Origin: Persicaria tinctoria
Lineage: Eukaryota; Streptophyta; Magnoliopsida; Caryophyllales; Polygonaceae
Length of the DNA: 64,000 nucleotides
Assembly: GCA_037127255.1 (NCBI GenBank)
Contig: JBANSL010000013.1
Span: 81,660,188-81,724,187, forward strand
Direction of reading: 5' to 3'
This document shows, piece by piece, positions 23,779 to 36,739 of the stretch. The position numbers were made by a program, and so were the translations under genes. How positions within the stretch are numbered: position 1 is the first letter of the stretch; each line of letters begins with the position of its first letter. The notes under the pieces are model-generated. The model was not told the origin of the DNA. It saw only the letters and a program-made list of their open reading frames with translations, and ran no database searches.

Positions 23779-24075
23779 CATTCAGTATGCTATTTTATGT
23801 TCTCCATTGTTAATAAACAGCGAAGTTCGAAGCTTAGGAAGTGGCTATCCATGACTTGCCAATTCAACAGGGAGGCTTACACGCTTACACTGGACTCTGT
23901 TCATGCAAATGAGGAACACAAAGAAACCTTTCTAGAAATGCACATAAAAGTCCTTTCAATGGTAAAAATGCCATCTTTGTTGATACTAAAGAGTATTTGT
24001 GAACTTGTAAGGTGATTGTACACTATATATCTCTGTTTTAGTCATGTATCCATTTAGATATTCTTTGATGTTTCA

Positions 24076-24866
24076 ATTGAAACTAAAACCAAGTTGCGTC
24101 TTTTCGAGACAAAAGAGCACGAAAAGTGTCTCGGTACAACGACGACGATAATTGCCAACCATATGCATACAAGTCAGGCACCGTATGCACAAGATCAGAA
24201 GTCTTCAAACGAAATCCTGACGAAGACACTAAAACATCTGCAAATCGTAACGATACTTTTATGCTATATCAAACTAGGGTAAAAAAAAGGATCATTCACA
24301 TACCAAGTCAGTATATGACCAAAAAAAGAAAAGTGGTAAAAGAAAGGGCAGCTCTTGTAACTCGGGAAATTTCATCCCCATTTGTAGGTTCCAAGCATCA
24401 TCAGCTCATGCCCGATGATTAACGAGTTATGAAGTGAAAGGATAGGCTATCCCAATAGCATGATCTTCTTTGAAGAGGAGGGGTGCTGATGGTCTGGGGT
24501 CAACAAATGTAAGATGAAAAATCCATTATACATGGTAGCATTGTCGAGTTTCATAGAGGCCCCTTTGAAGAATCATGTTGACACCTTAGACCCACTTTCC
24601 AATTTAAGCAGTGCATCAGATTCATCGCCCTTGGACTTGTAGAAAGACAGGAAGAAAAAAAGAAGTTTTAGAAGGAGAAAATAATCATATATTAAAAGTT
24701 ATACAGGACAAATTAAACGATCAGTCAATTACCATGCATAGAGAAACAAGTGTTTTCAGGAAATACCTGGGGGTTCTGTGGCAATGCATCAGAAGTTTTC
24801 CGCTGCCCCTCTCTGCCTCTCTGGTGCAGTAATAGGAGTAAGTAGAGAATCATGCCTACTAGTGCA
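24076..24866 (-). pseudogene. Duplicated 3' end of the nucleotide-sugar transporter gene
   Basis: It matches 27214-28133, that is the 3' flank, last exon and first part of exon 6 of the intact transporter at 27855. Relative to that copy it lacks about 165 bp near 24228. It also has a changed last-exon acceptor (CTGCAAG to CTACAAG) and two small insertions in the exon 6 remnant (about 24807 and 24841). The match ends at 24866. It abuts the TRM1 3' flank, so it may supply TRM1's 3' UTR. Not functional. Confidence 0.85.
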
Positions 24867-25785
24867 AAAGCCCTACCCTAGAGGTTAATTGGGAAGAGGG
24901 AGGTATTTACTTAATAGCTCAAAGGTTAGGATGTTTTGTGCTAACCTATGAAAAGGTGAGGATATTTGATTTAATTTCGCCATTATCAATCGGCCAACTT
25001 AATCCAGACACTCTCACATTCCATTATTAAGTGCGTCCTTTTAACTCGATGGTCTTATGGGCTGTTAGATTCCTTGGTTGTGTTGAATCTTACAGATGCA
25101 GCTAAACATTAACCCACATCAAACTATAATATCATAAAGAATTGAACTCCAATCTACAATCCATATGATTAAGAATTGATAAATTAGCTAGAATCAGCAG
25201 AAGTGCGAACGTGACACTGACACCACAAATATATAGTCTGATTGCATTCGCAAGAAATCACATTAACTAACATAGTACATACAGTACACCATTCTGATAT
25301 ATTTTAACAGCCACAATTCACTTGGTGCATTATTCAACAGAACAAACAATATAAAGCACACAAAACATTGAACCGAGTACCTAAACTCTCATGAGAAAGC
25401 AACCAAAATGCATTTTACTTTTCGTCATCTTGGATCAACCAAAATGTTTTAATAGGTGAGAGGAAACAGGCCATCAATGAGCTAGATTTATTATGACATA
25501 TAAACCAATTTCAGTTGTCAAGAGATGAAAAAGCAACACCAGCTAAAGTGTGTCGGTCCTACATGTATATTTCTATATTCATCCACCAATGAATGAGGCA
25601 TGAACATCTTTTAAAATGATATAGATCAAAAGAACAAGTTGAAATGCCAGTTGTGAACTCCACATAAACAACTAGTGGTAGGTATGCAGAATCTAAGACC
25701 TAAAGGAAAGCTTAAGTATGTACTTGAAAGTGGATAAAGGTTGAATGAACAAGCCTACCTAGCGTTGGAGTGGAGATAAGGGTTT
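24867..25785. other. Intergenic AT-rich DNA
   Basis: No gene seen. The right part probably holds the 3' UTR of the minus-strand YidD-like gene. Confidence 0.5.
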
Positions 25786-26886
25786 TCACTCCTCCAGTGG
25801 GCTCTCCTCGTCATACCAACGCGGAGGATCAAATCCCGAACCACCTGGAGGCATTAATGATAGGGTATTACACTACTACCACTATTACAATAGTGGTAAA
25901 GCAAAATCTTATCGAAACTAATGAGAAATTTCAATATCTTACAAATTGCTTATCTGGTACTTAATTATTGTGCAAAGCAATAATCCGATTATCCAAACAT
26001 AATGACTGCTATCGTTATTACAGCGATTACTATAAGCGAACAAATGATCCATTAAGGGATCAGAAAAGTTTACAACGATCACTATCGTTATTGCAATAAT
26101 CAACACTCATCTCCTTACAAGTTACAAGTAATAAGGATATCATCCCATTAATGTCTATAGAAGCTAAAGGCATTATCAAGTAAGAAATTCATTAAGCATA
26201 GAGCTATGATAAGCAAATAGATCATATCCATTTTTCCCACCAAACGGGAACAGAATGAAGAGATTAGCAAAATCAAGCACACAAAGGGCATCTTTGTTTT
26301 TCTTCCAATAAGCTTCAATTTTCCAATAAAATGGGAACAGCTGATGATTAAACTAAAGAAAAATTAATCATACCAAGAGGATTGCAACGGCAAATGCGGC
26401 ATACAGTGAGGACACTGCCTTTGACAAACCCATACTTCTTGTAAGCAATCATGGAGTACTCGCTGCACGTTGGGACATACCGGCAGCTCTTAAGCAGCAA
26501 TGGCGAAATCTCCTCTGATTATACAATCACAATTTGAAATCTCCATAAGTTGTATCAAAAACTGGCAGTACTACTTGTATAAACTATCGAAATCAGGAGG
26601 GATTTGGGAAATTGGACATGAAATGGAGGAAGAGAAGTTGAAAAAACTCACTCTTGTAGAACCTGAGCACGGAGAGAGCGAGTTTAACTCCAGTGCTATC
26701 GGCCTCGTCCTCAGAAGTAGGGTTAGGGTTTCCGTCAATTTTGCAGAGAATTGGAGACCTGTGGATTTGGAGTTTGAGAAATTTATGAGGTTCAAGTGTA
26801 GGTTTCAGGGTTGAATTCGAGATGAAGGAAGCAGACGAGGGTTTGCTTGGGGAATTCAGCGAGATAACTGTCGCCATTGATTTCAA
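25786..26886 (-). CDS. YidD-like membrane protein insertion efficiency factor (plastid, UPF0161)
   Basis: Three exons on the minus strand: 26886-26652, 26514-26374, 25844-25786, closing in frame at 144 aa. The YidD (haemolytic/DUF37) core is FYKKEISPLLLKSCRYVPTC, SEYSMIAYKKYGFVKGSVL and CRICRCNPLGGSGFDPPRW, with the conserved Cys residues. The Ser/Thr-rich first 50 residues look like a chloroplast transit peptide. A second Met (MATVISL, 26877) is the more likely start by context. Bacterial YidD assists the YidC insertase; by inference this one works with Alb3-type insertases in plastids. It lies between the two copies of the TRM1/transporter segmental duplication. Confidence 0.9.
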
Positions 26887-26916
26887 CCTTTCTGATCGTC
26901 GCTTTGATAACCACTA

Positions 26917-27213
26917 ACCAGGTGTTTGTGAATTTGCCTGGTTCAAAATAGTTCTGTAAATGTCTTTAAATATGAATCTATCACTTACTTCACTTTTGCA
27001 ATAAACCACCCATTATATATGATTTGGCTTCTTACACATGGGTTTAAACTTTATACAAAAGAACTAAACTATGGGGATTCTTTCTTTTTTTTTAAAAAAA
27101 AAAAATCGAGTTTAAGCAGACCTGAAACTCGAGAGGCCGACGGGCAACATGCCGTCAAACATACAACAAATACAAATACACTAAACATCTCTGTTTTCAT
27201 CTCAGTTTTAACA
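26917..27213. repeat. Copy of TRM1 intron 1 plus an inserted LINE tail
   Basis: 26917-27076 matches TRM1 intron 1 from 22506 (accaggtgtttgtgaa onward, to aactatgggg). At about 27085-27180 a minus-oriented LINE tail follows (T/A run, then a CGAG...CCGACGG...CCGTC hairpin). It carries the same signature as 6004-6143 and 18728. The match to the TRM1 3' flank (24076) begins at 27214. Confidence 0.75.
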
Positions 27214-27854
27214 TTGAAACTAAAACCAAGTTGCGTCTTTTCGAGACAAAAGAGCACGAAAAGCGTCTCGATACAACGACGACGATAATTGCCAACCATA
27301 TGCATACAAGTCAGACACCGTATGCACAAGATCAGAAGTCTTCAAACGAAAATCTTGACGAAGACATAACATCTTTCAAATTACCAAAAGGAGAAATATT
27401 AAAACGGTAAAAGTATTTCAATCAAAACTCCTATTTCTAATTTGCTCTGTTAACAGGAAAGTAAGAAACAAAAAGAAAACAAGGGAAAGGTAAAACATCA
27501 TCAACCAATTCCTCACTAAAACATCTGCAAATCGTAACCATACTTTTATGCTATATCAAACTAGGGCCAAAAGATCATTCACATACCAAGTCAGTATATG
27601 ACCAAAAAAGAAAAGTGGTAAAAGAAAGGGCAGCTCTTGTAACTCAGGAAATTTCATCCCCATTCGTAGGTTCCAAGCATCATCGGCCCATGCCCGATGA
27701 TTAACGAGTTATGAAGTGAAAGGATAGGCTATCCCGATAGCATGATCTTCTCTGAAGAGGAGGGGTGCTGATGGTCTGGGGTCAACGAATGTAAGATGAA
27801 AAGTCCATTATACATGGTAGCATTGTCGAGTTTCATAGAGGCCCCTTTGAAGAA

Positions 27855-30800
27855 TCATGTAGACACCTTAGACCCACTTTCCAATTTAAGCAGTGCATCA
27901 GATTCATCGCCCTTGGACTTGCAGAAAGACAGGAAGAAAAAAAGAAGTTTTAGAAGGAGAAAATAATCATAAAATTAAAAGTTATACAGGACAAATGAAA
28001 CGATCAGTCAATTACCATGCATAGAGAAACAAGTGTTTTCAGGAAATACCTGGGGGTTCTGTGGCAATGCATCAGAAGTTTTCCGCTGCCCCTCTCTGGT
28101 GCAGTAATAGGAGTAGAGAATCATGCCTACTAGTGCAATCAAAATCCCCAAGATGTTCCTCCAGCTAAATGGATCATGAAGTAAGATGTAACCAAATGCC
28201 AGAACTAAGCATGTTTTCAGATGTCCAAGAACTTGATAGGTTACCGGTGATGTCTTTCCAATGACAAGAAAAGTACTAAAATTAACAGAGACTGAAATCA
28301 AGCAGGACAAGATAATGAAAACCTGCAAACATAACAAACATTAAGATAAAATATTAACAATCAATCTGAATGTACATAATAGTAAAATATCAAGTAAATT
28401 GATCCTAAAAAGGGTATCCAGTTTTTACCAGAACTTGTGTTGTGTAATTGAAAGCAAAAACATTGTCGCTTGTTAACAGTTTATCAAGAAATGGTCCAGT
28501 GATGAGCAAGGTTGCTGACTGATATGGACAAGATTGATATAGGAGCTGAGTTGATGACACCTTGAACTTCTTTTGGATGGTATTAGTCATCTAAAAGGGT
28601 GATAGTTAAGAATTACATATGACAAAAGTACTACATGCTTGCAGAAGATTTATATGGCGTGCTTAAACTATGTAAAGCAGCAAATAAAGACTAAAGAGGA
28701 GCCACGTGACAGAATAAATCCATCCATCAAGGAAACAGAGAAAGTGAAATAAACTCAGGATGCCCAAAAAAAGAAATAAACTCAGGAATTCAATCCAGAA
28801 TGGAATCGTACATAGCAATAACAAATATGCAACTCATAGGTATGAAAGGCCAATCCCATTATATAACAAATTAGCATGACTTATGAAAATGACGAAGTAA
28901 TTAGAGTTTGCTTCTTAAGAAAGTATGAGCCAAAAATCATCCATTAGACTATAAAATTAGGAGAGGCAAAGGACAAATTCCAACACAACAAAAAGATATC
29001 CAGTTGTAGATGGATGACAGTCTAATATTTGCATTTTTTTTTCCTGTTGATTTCAAAATTCCAGTTATTTGCAAGATTTGTGATTATCCTGTATAATGTT
29101 AAACTTTACTTAATAAGTATATCAACAGAAATTTCCTTCTTTTTTAAAAAACAAATCTTTAGAAATATCATGTCAAGGTCACACCAATAAGTTGTTATAT
29201 GGACAACAAATGAAGTAACACATCTGGGCAGGCTATTATTGTATGCTGATGACTACTGTTGTTCATTAGTCAGCATAATCTTAATATTAGCAGAGAAATA
29301 CAGAAGAATGAACCTGTTGCGACAACTACATCCTCCGGCCTCGACTGTGGCTAAGCTAAAAAAATGATTGCATTGCAGACATCATTCATTAAATCATCCA
29401 AAGAAAGATTCAGAGCATATTCCTAGAGGCAACTGTAGTGAATCAGAATGCAGTGACTGCTCTTTAGAACTTGTCAATGTTGATGCAGTGAAATAAAAAC
29501 CGGTAGTCAAACTGAGCAAACATGTAGAAATACAATAGATGTACAAAGAAAAAAAACTTTAACCAGAATCCAACGTGGATAAATAAGGATACGATTTGTG
29601 CAACACAGGTTGTGAGAACCGCAAGAAGTGATAAGAAGGAGCCAAGTGCATTCAGCTGTAGATCCGTAACAGTAGCAATCCCAACTCCCAAAAGAAGTAC
29701 TGTAAGAGAAAGCTGAACAGTCCGACTGGAAAAGTAAAGATGACAGATGTTTTATCAGAGTAAAAAAAAATAATACAACCAATATAGTTAAAGAACGTGT
29801 GGACTGTAAACACAGTTGCACACTTGCAGATAAAGAGGTAGCTAGGAAATAAGATGATAATGAAATGAAACTAATAACATATTATGATAGAAAGTTGCAA
29901 AAGACAGTCATCAGCCTATGACTTACCTGAATTTCTTATTGAGGAAGACTGTCTCCAGAAGCACCGTGCAAGGTATGATTGCCAGTTTTGTCATCTGGAA
30001 CAAATAGCATGAAGTTTTATTTAGAGATTAACTAAATAGATAATGGCAAATGAGCAATAAAAATAAAAGAACAAGAATGCTCTAAAGTGGTTGGAAAAAT
30101 TACACATACAGAAATACAAAAGAGATCCAAACTTATAACTTAGCCAAATTAAAACAAACAGTCGGATCTCTAGAACATGCAATCAAGGACATATCATAGT
30201 TCATTCATCAAAGCCAATCCGTGTATAAGAAACCAAGAATACTACTAAATACTAATGCCTCTCCCAAAAAACCTATTCAACCTTTAAGGCTCTAATTCAA
30301 TCCATAAGGCCAGCTGTTTCAACAATGCACCATGGTTGCTAGTTGAGCTGTTAATTCTTGGCAGTTGGAAAGTATTACCTGAGTCTCTACATATATTAAA
30401 TTTAAAGATTGGAGGTGGTAATAGGTGAGTGGACTGTACTTGAATGTCCTTTTGTCATATCAGTAGTTTTGACGCCATTCTTCTTCTGTAGTTTACATAA
30501 TGTCCATCTTCATGACTTCAAGTTGTGGGTTTAAATCCTTCTCCCCACAGTACCACAATAAAAGAAAAGCTTCTGGCTAACTACTGCACATCCTTTCATC
30601 TGCAACTATAAATCATACCATCCTAACTCAAAGACCGAAGTGTGCAGACCTACATATAAGACGGCCAAGTCCCTAAATTTCTTTCAAATCCCCTGAAAAT
30701 TATATGCAGACTTTTGTGGCATATAGTTGAACCTTCCATTATAATATCTTGACAACCCGATTTCCATGACATATTCACATGTTAGCATCATCAGTAATGA

Positions 30801-32378
30801 GTAGCACAAATATGAATAATCACAGCAAGAGACTGATCTACTACAATGAGTTAGATCATCAATATCTACTTATACACAATTGAGAATGCTTTAAACAACT
30901 CTATAAGGTAGTAAGGTACAAGGTTAAAAAGAACTTGAACCGGACAAAAATATTTCACTAGATGAAAATAACCATAAAGAGAAAATAAGTTAACTACCTG
31001 ATAAAAACCAACAGAATTAAAACCCAGGCTGAGATTCAAAAGACCAATTGAGATTCCATTTAGAATACCGAATCCCAGCACAGCACTTCGATCAAAAGGC
31101 TTATGTTCAAACAATTTCAACTTTAGAGCCACATGAAGGGAACAAAAGGTGACCAGAAGATGCCAACTGGTCAAAGTTGTAGCTGCAATAACCATAATAT
31201 CTCATTAGCTTCCTTACACTTACAGGGTTAATTTACCCCAGAGAAAAATATCATAAAAGAATTCTACAGTTTTCATTTCACAAGCTCTACACTATATGAG
31301 ATCCATATCTTCTTTGCTAAAATTCCAGTCTCAAAGAAGAAAAGCAAGTAGAGTATGCAACATCTAGCATTCCAGCTCTCACACCAAGCTCATCATCATG
31401 CTGATATGACCTATGGTGGGCTCAAACTTGCAAAACATGTATAGAAACAAGGGGGGAAAGGCATGATAATCCAGATATTAGGATTTAAGCCATGCAAATA
31501 TATAAAGGAAAATGTTAAGAAGCTTTTATATTATGGTTGCAGTAGATGCAGGCAACGCACACAGATGGATAAAACCAAAGATTTTGAGCCACCTAACCAA
31601 CTTAGCAAAAAGTAATATTTTACCAAGTGTCATATAAATGCAGCCAGTGATTCGCTTTGGTTTGGACAGTTGAAAATTGCTATAAATACGTTTACTGATG
31701 TATTTGGTTCTAGTGTCAATCTATTAAAGAAACAAATTGGGCTCTCATAACATGGGTTGACCAAATTGAGCCCTTTCACCTTTTAGGAAGTAACATGGGA
31801 CTCCTTAAAGCATCACAATAATAAAGCATCAATGGCAATATTTCTTATATTGATATGTGGAATATCCCGATCCATTACCACAGATGGAAGATATAGGACA
31901 ATTTCCATTGAGGAATGTTCAAAATCTTGACTCCGCTTTCTAAAAGCCTTGTAAAAATGAAAAGCTAGTTCCACAACTAAGATCAGTTGTTCAGTCCTTC
32001 CAAACACATCTAACTTGATTTATATGGTGCAAGGTATGCAAGATAACGGAAGTAAATAACACTAAAAATGCCAAAAATGACAACACTGAGGACAATGACT
32101 CAGTAAAACTCAAGCATTATGATATAATCTAAAAATATAGACACGAACCATTCAGCATTTTGTGGTCCAAGGATCAATAATGTAGAAACGATGCATCAAC
32201 GGATCATCGTCAACGAGTCCAAATTGTCAATCGAAAAATAGAATCGTAAAATCTCACCAAAGTGAAAACCGAGAGAGCTGATAAGCGCCTTGTTACATAT
32301 CACAATAGAGACGGAGGAAACAACGGACAAGCTCAACGCCCCCACCGTACCGAGCTGAAACCCTCTACTGTCACTCAT
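27855..32378 (-). CDS. UXT: UDP-xylose-type nucleotide-sugar transporter (UXT, NST/TPT family)
   Basis: Antiporter of the Golgi/ER membrane that brings UDP-sugar into the lumen for cell-wall polysaccharide synthesis. Exons (minus): 32378-32258, 31182-30998, 29994-29927, 29725-29593, 28590-28429, 28322-28050, 27917-27855. They join in frame to 334 aa, slightly shorter than the Arabidopsis UXTs. Family motifs: SVSIVICNKALIS, ATTLTSWHLLVTFCSLHVA, GLLNLSLGFNSVGFYQ, MTKLAIIPCTVLLETVFLN, GVGIATVTDLQLN, NTIQKKF, NFSTFLVIGKTSPVTYQVLG and HLKTCLVLAFGYILLHDPF. About ten membrane helices are expected. The short C-tail (SKGDESDALLKLESGSK) is acidic. The substrate (UDP-xylose rather than a related UDP-sugar) is inferred from the closest family. 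Confidence 0.92.
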
Positions 32379-33058
32379 CTTGTCTCCCTATCACTGCCTT
32401 TGACCAGCGATCTTCAAAATCTGACACCAAAACGAAAACTGGAAATCATATATAAAACCCCTACAAAATCACAAATTCACAATCAAATCAAAACAAACAA
32501 GAGAGGATTGAGGGCGAGACGGTATTAAAATTCGGACCTCATAAGCTCAACGGAGCAAGAAAATGGAGATGAATAAACAAAGAAGGTTGGAAAAAGGGGA
32601 GATCGCACAGATCTGATGAATGGAAACTTCGTTGCAGCAGATAGGGAGGGGCATGTGGGATGGAGATCAAACAGCGGTTAAAGAATTCGAGAACTTCGAT
32701 TATTTTAATGGAAATTGATTGATGGATGGGAGATTTGTGAAACCCCCCGCTGGTGCGAAATCAAGGGAGGAGATCGGGAGAGGTAGTGTTTCAAGTTGGT
32801 GGGAAGAGAGTGGCGACAGACCTACCAGCGACTGCATTCATTTTTTTTTTTCATTCTCTTTTTTTCTTTCGCTTTTTTTTCTTTTTCTTTTTTTATTTTT
32901 TCAGGTTTGGTTTTTTTAGAGGGTCTGATCGCCAGCCGACGCCCACGCGCTTTACACAAGGAGGGGTGGAAGTGTGGCTCATCGGGACTGAAAATGGTCA
33001 TATCACCGCCCGTCACATGGGCCCATGGGTCGATTGCTCCGTCTGTATTTATTGTCAA
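32379..33058. other. Transporter promoter region and T-rich tract
   Basis: The 5' flank of the minus-strand transporter. A C/T-rich low-complexity stretch (about 32838-32920) and an A-rich 5' UTR-like area are present. No further gene. Confidence 0.5.
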
Positions 33059-33067
33059 TAAAAACTT

Positions 33068-33681
33068 GGGAAATTCCGTCTGGTGCCCCTGAGGTTTTGA
33101 CAATTCCGCTTGATGTCCTAAGGTTTTATTTTGTCCGGATGGTGCCCCTGAGTTTTGTCAAAAGTCCGCCTCGTGCCCAAAACTTATATTTTCACTTTTT
33201 TAAATCAATAAAATGGCCCGTTATTTTTCCTTATTTCACAAAGCCTCTTTTATTTTTAACAATTAACAAAATTACCTATTATTTATCTAAATTCAAGATA
33301 AAATTGAAAAAACACCTTTATTTCTAAAATTTAACAAAATCACATATTATTTCCAAAACTTTTATCACAAAACCACCCTTCTTCCAAAATTTTTAAAACA
33401 AAATCATTACGGTTTTTAAAATTATACAAAAGGTGTTTTTTTTTTATTTTTATGTTGGATTTAGTTAAATAATAGGTAATTTTATTCATTGTTAAAAATA
33501 AAGGGGGTCTTGTGAAATAAGGAAAAAATGGGCCATTTTATTGATTTAAAAAAGTGAAAATATGAGTTTTGGGCATGAGGCGGACTTTTGACAAACCTCA
33601 GGGGCACCATCCGGACAAAATAAAACCTTAGGGCACCAAGCGGAATTGTCAAAACCTCAGGGGTACCAAACGGAATTTCTC
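33068..33681. mobile_element. Mutator-type MITE with about 190-bp inverted ends
   Basis: 614 bp with a perfect 9-bp target duplication, TAAAAACTT (33059-33067 and 33682-33690). The ends begin GGGAAATTCCGT and (inverted) GAGAAATTCCGT and remain inverted copies for about 190 bp (CCCCTGAGGTTTTGACAATT, AAATCAATAAAATGG). The middle is AT-rich. No transposase. Confidence 0.9.
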
Positions 33682-34099
33682 TAAAAACTTTCACTCTTAT
33701 TTGTTGTGTTGTGATATTGTGATTGGAAGATGCAAGTGATTAGTGAATTCAAATTCTGCGTCACTTGATGGTTTACCTATTTGTTAAGTTCCAGTCCCAT
33801 GAGGTTAAGAAGATATTGCAGAGTGATGGATATCATACTCCACACCACCTCCATCGAGCAACCCTCGGCTCCACCCGCCCAACCCAGGGATCCGACCTCC
33901 TCATCTCGGCTTCGGCCGCCTAAAGTCGTTTTGGCCACCATTTCGCTTCCTTGCCTACTTTTGAGAGATTGTGAATAAGACTAAAAGAGTCCCACCTCAA
34001 AAGTTGAACCTAACAAGTCATAGTATATGAGTCTGTGAACTACTACTAGCGCATATGCGCTCGTGCACACGACCCACATTCATTGATTTGAGTCTGACT

Positions 34100-34866
34100 T
34101 TGATACCTACCGTATTCTCCCTTTGTCCTTGGTAGCTTCTTCATCGCCTCCTGCTTCGATTTCGTGCTTTCTTTCCGAGTTAAGGTGGCTAAGTCGTATT
34201 CCCCTTTGTGAGTTTCCGATCTCTCCTGCTTGGTTTGATTACCCTCCCGCCCACCATATCTTCTCTGCTGTTCCGTTTTGGTGTCGCCGCCGGTGGTGGT
34301 TGCAGCTCCCGTTGCCTTATATTGATTCCAAAGCCTTTCTTTTTCTTCTCCTAGGCTTTATCGTCCCTCACTCCTCAATTGACCACTTGTTTATCCCAGT
34401 CGGTGCCACATTCAGGTGAAGCTTTTGTAGGTTTCATTATTAGGGACCACAATGGAGTAGTCATCGAGTGTGGCGGCTTCAAATGTGGACACATCTCAAC
34501 CTTGGCTGCGGAGGCTCTGGCGATCAGAGGAGGCATCGCCAAGGCAAAGGAGCTTCGGCTTCCCAACATCATGATTGAAGGTGACAAGCTCACCGTCATC
34601 AACAGTTTGCGAGGTATGTGGTGCTGCCCGTGGAAGATCGAGATGTTGATTTCCGACACCCTGCTCCAACTCCAACAATTTGAAAGGTTGCAATTCGGTC
34701 ATGCTTTCCGGAAGGTCAACTCGACCGTCGACAGGATTGAGCGACTCATCCATACAACGCCCACGCGGGACCTCCTCACTGATTCTGCTCTGAACGTCTT
34801 CATCCGCAATGATGCCCTTGAATGGTGGTCTAGGAGGGTTTGACCTCATCCAAATATTTACCTTAT
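34100..34866 (+). mobile_element. LINE deletion derivative ending in RNase H
   Basis: A GC-rich 5'-type segment is joined directly to a LINE RNase H domain (frame to 34843): GFIIRDHNGVVIECGG, AAEALAIRGGIAKAKELRLP, IMIEGDKLTVINSL and HAFRKVNSTVDRIERLIH. The first Asp strand (FDGS) is missing. A short A-run follows at 34867-34874. Endonuclease and RT are absent, so this is an internally deleted, non-autonomous copy. Confidence 0.75.
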
Positions 34867-34874
34867 AAAAAAAA

Positions 34875-35640
34875 GTATTTAGGTGAGTTGGACGGGTTAG
34901 TGGAGCGGATTATGATTGGAAAATATTCACCCACAACCGCTCCACCACCCACTTCACCTATCATTCACGCCACCTATCACCCGCTTTAATGCAGGTTTTC
35001 ATCCGCAAAAATAGTGCGAGCAGTGTGAGTGGTGCAGTCACCGACAAGTGATTTCTACTCTAAAAGGTTGTGATGTTATTAATTAGGAACCACACACATC
35101 CGCATTCATACATCTCACCTTCGAGTAGACATAGACACAGGTTGGACCCGTCGGGTTACGAGTCAACCTGCCGACCCGACAGGTTGCCTTATTAAAAAAA
35201 TTTGTTTTTTAATTTTTGTTTTAACTATTTAATAAAAAAATTTGATATGAGAAGATTATATATCTTCATATTACTTTTTTCATATATTAGAAGATTATAT
35301 ATCTTCATATCACTTATAGTTATAATTGTTTAATTTTTTAAAAAAAAAGATGCACAATTTGGAAATTTTAAACAAAATTCTACTACCTATAGACCATAGA
35401 TAGAAGCTTAAACCTAGAAGGTTTTTTTTTAATAAAATAAAGTATGGCTAAATATTTTAATTATTGTGAATTATGGAATAGAAAACAAAAAAAAAAAAAA
35501 AAAAAAAAGGGCCTTACCTACAAAATATGCTAACGTTTTGTTAGTGGGCTTGCATTTGTAGCCCAAGAGTACAAGAAAAAAAATTGGCTTTTATACAGGA
35601 GCAAAATTGGAAAAAATATTACTATTCATCTAAATCTCCT
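34875..35640. other. AT-rich intergenic DNA, duplicated elsewhere in the window
   Basis: No gene. 35430-35530 resembles 37765-37865, and 35526-35635 resembles 41796-41925. Together these show what the 37.8-41.9 kb region looked like before the LINE insertion. A poly-A run lies at about 35489-35508. Confidence 0.6.
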
Positions 35641-36660
35641 CCGGGAGCCTAAATCTCCTTCGAGAGTCACTGTTGTTGGTGTTTGTCACTCCCTTCGGGG
35701 TTTCTACCTTTGATCCGCCTTGTATGGGTTCACGACATGTAAATCTCTGTCATGGAGTTCAAACCACTTTTGTTTCGCAACCCACTTTCTTCAATCTTTC
35801 AGCTCTGATTTCATAGGGCTTTGGTTGTTTTTTGGAAGTGGATCTAATTTTCCATTCCATCCTCGTCGAATTCGAGCTTCTATGCCTTTAATTTTTTACT
35901 CTTGGGCTCCTATTCGGTCAATTTTGTCCCTGCCCGGTCCGGTTGCTGTCGACCTAGACTCCGGTCTTTGTCTGGTGGCACTTGTCTCGAGCGGTTCATG
36001 CCCCTTGTTCTCCGGGGAGGTCGAGTCTTACTTCTCGACTGAGGTGTTCCTTGTCAGAGATTTTCTCCTCCTCGGAGGTCGGTACATTCGAGCCCATCCC
36101 TGGCCGACAGGCTTCGATTTGCTTCCAATCTCTCAAGTCTCTCCCCGTCAATCCAGTGGTTCACTGCTTTGCATCGTCATTGGTCACCTCTCCGGCTTCT
36201 TGGTGGCAGGAATCGCTCGGTTCCCTCATCCTCTAGTCTGCTGATCCCGGTTCCAAGGTCTCACCCGACGAACCTTGCTCGTTCTCTCCCGGCGTCTCCC
36301 TCATGGTGCCATCCCCTCTGCTGTCATGATGGACTGGTTCTGGCTTCGGTGGCACCGGCGTTTGCTCCTTCTGTTTCTGGTGTCGTGACCCCTCTTCCCT
36401 CTTGTGGGTGGTGGTCGTCGGCCGCTGGAGTTGAGGTCTAATCCCTATCATCGTTGTTGTCATCACTGGCGGCTATTGCCCTTCCTTGACTTTGCTATGG
36501 CGTGTGGCGGCATTTGTTGTCAACTCTCGGTCCTTTGCTTTCTGTTCTTTGGGCCCGATTTTAGTTCTTTGGGCCCAAGGCAAAGCCTTGGGCCCGAAGT
36601 TGGCCCAATGGATGGGTCTCATAGATTGAATAAATAAATAAAAGAGTTAAATCTAAACCG
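35640..36660 (+). mobile_element. GC-rich non-coding retroposon fragment
   Basis: GC-rich with overlapping frames and no known domain. The 3' part carries repeated TTGGGCCC words (about 36548-36610), which occur inverted at 42030-42130, so the two are opposite-facing relatives. Confidence 0.4.
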
Positions 36661-36739
36661 TATTAATTGTAGTAAATTATATTTCTCTACTATATAAATA
36701 AATACCTATGGGGTTTGCGTAAATCCTGCTTGGGTTTTT

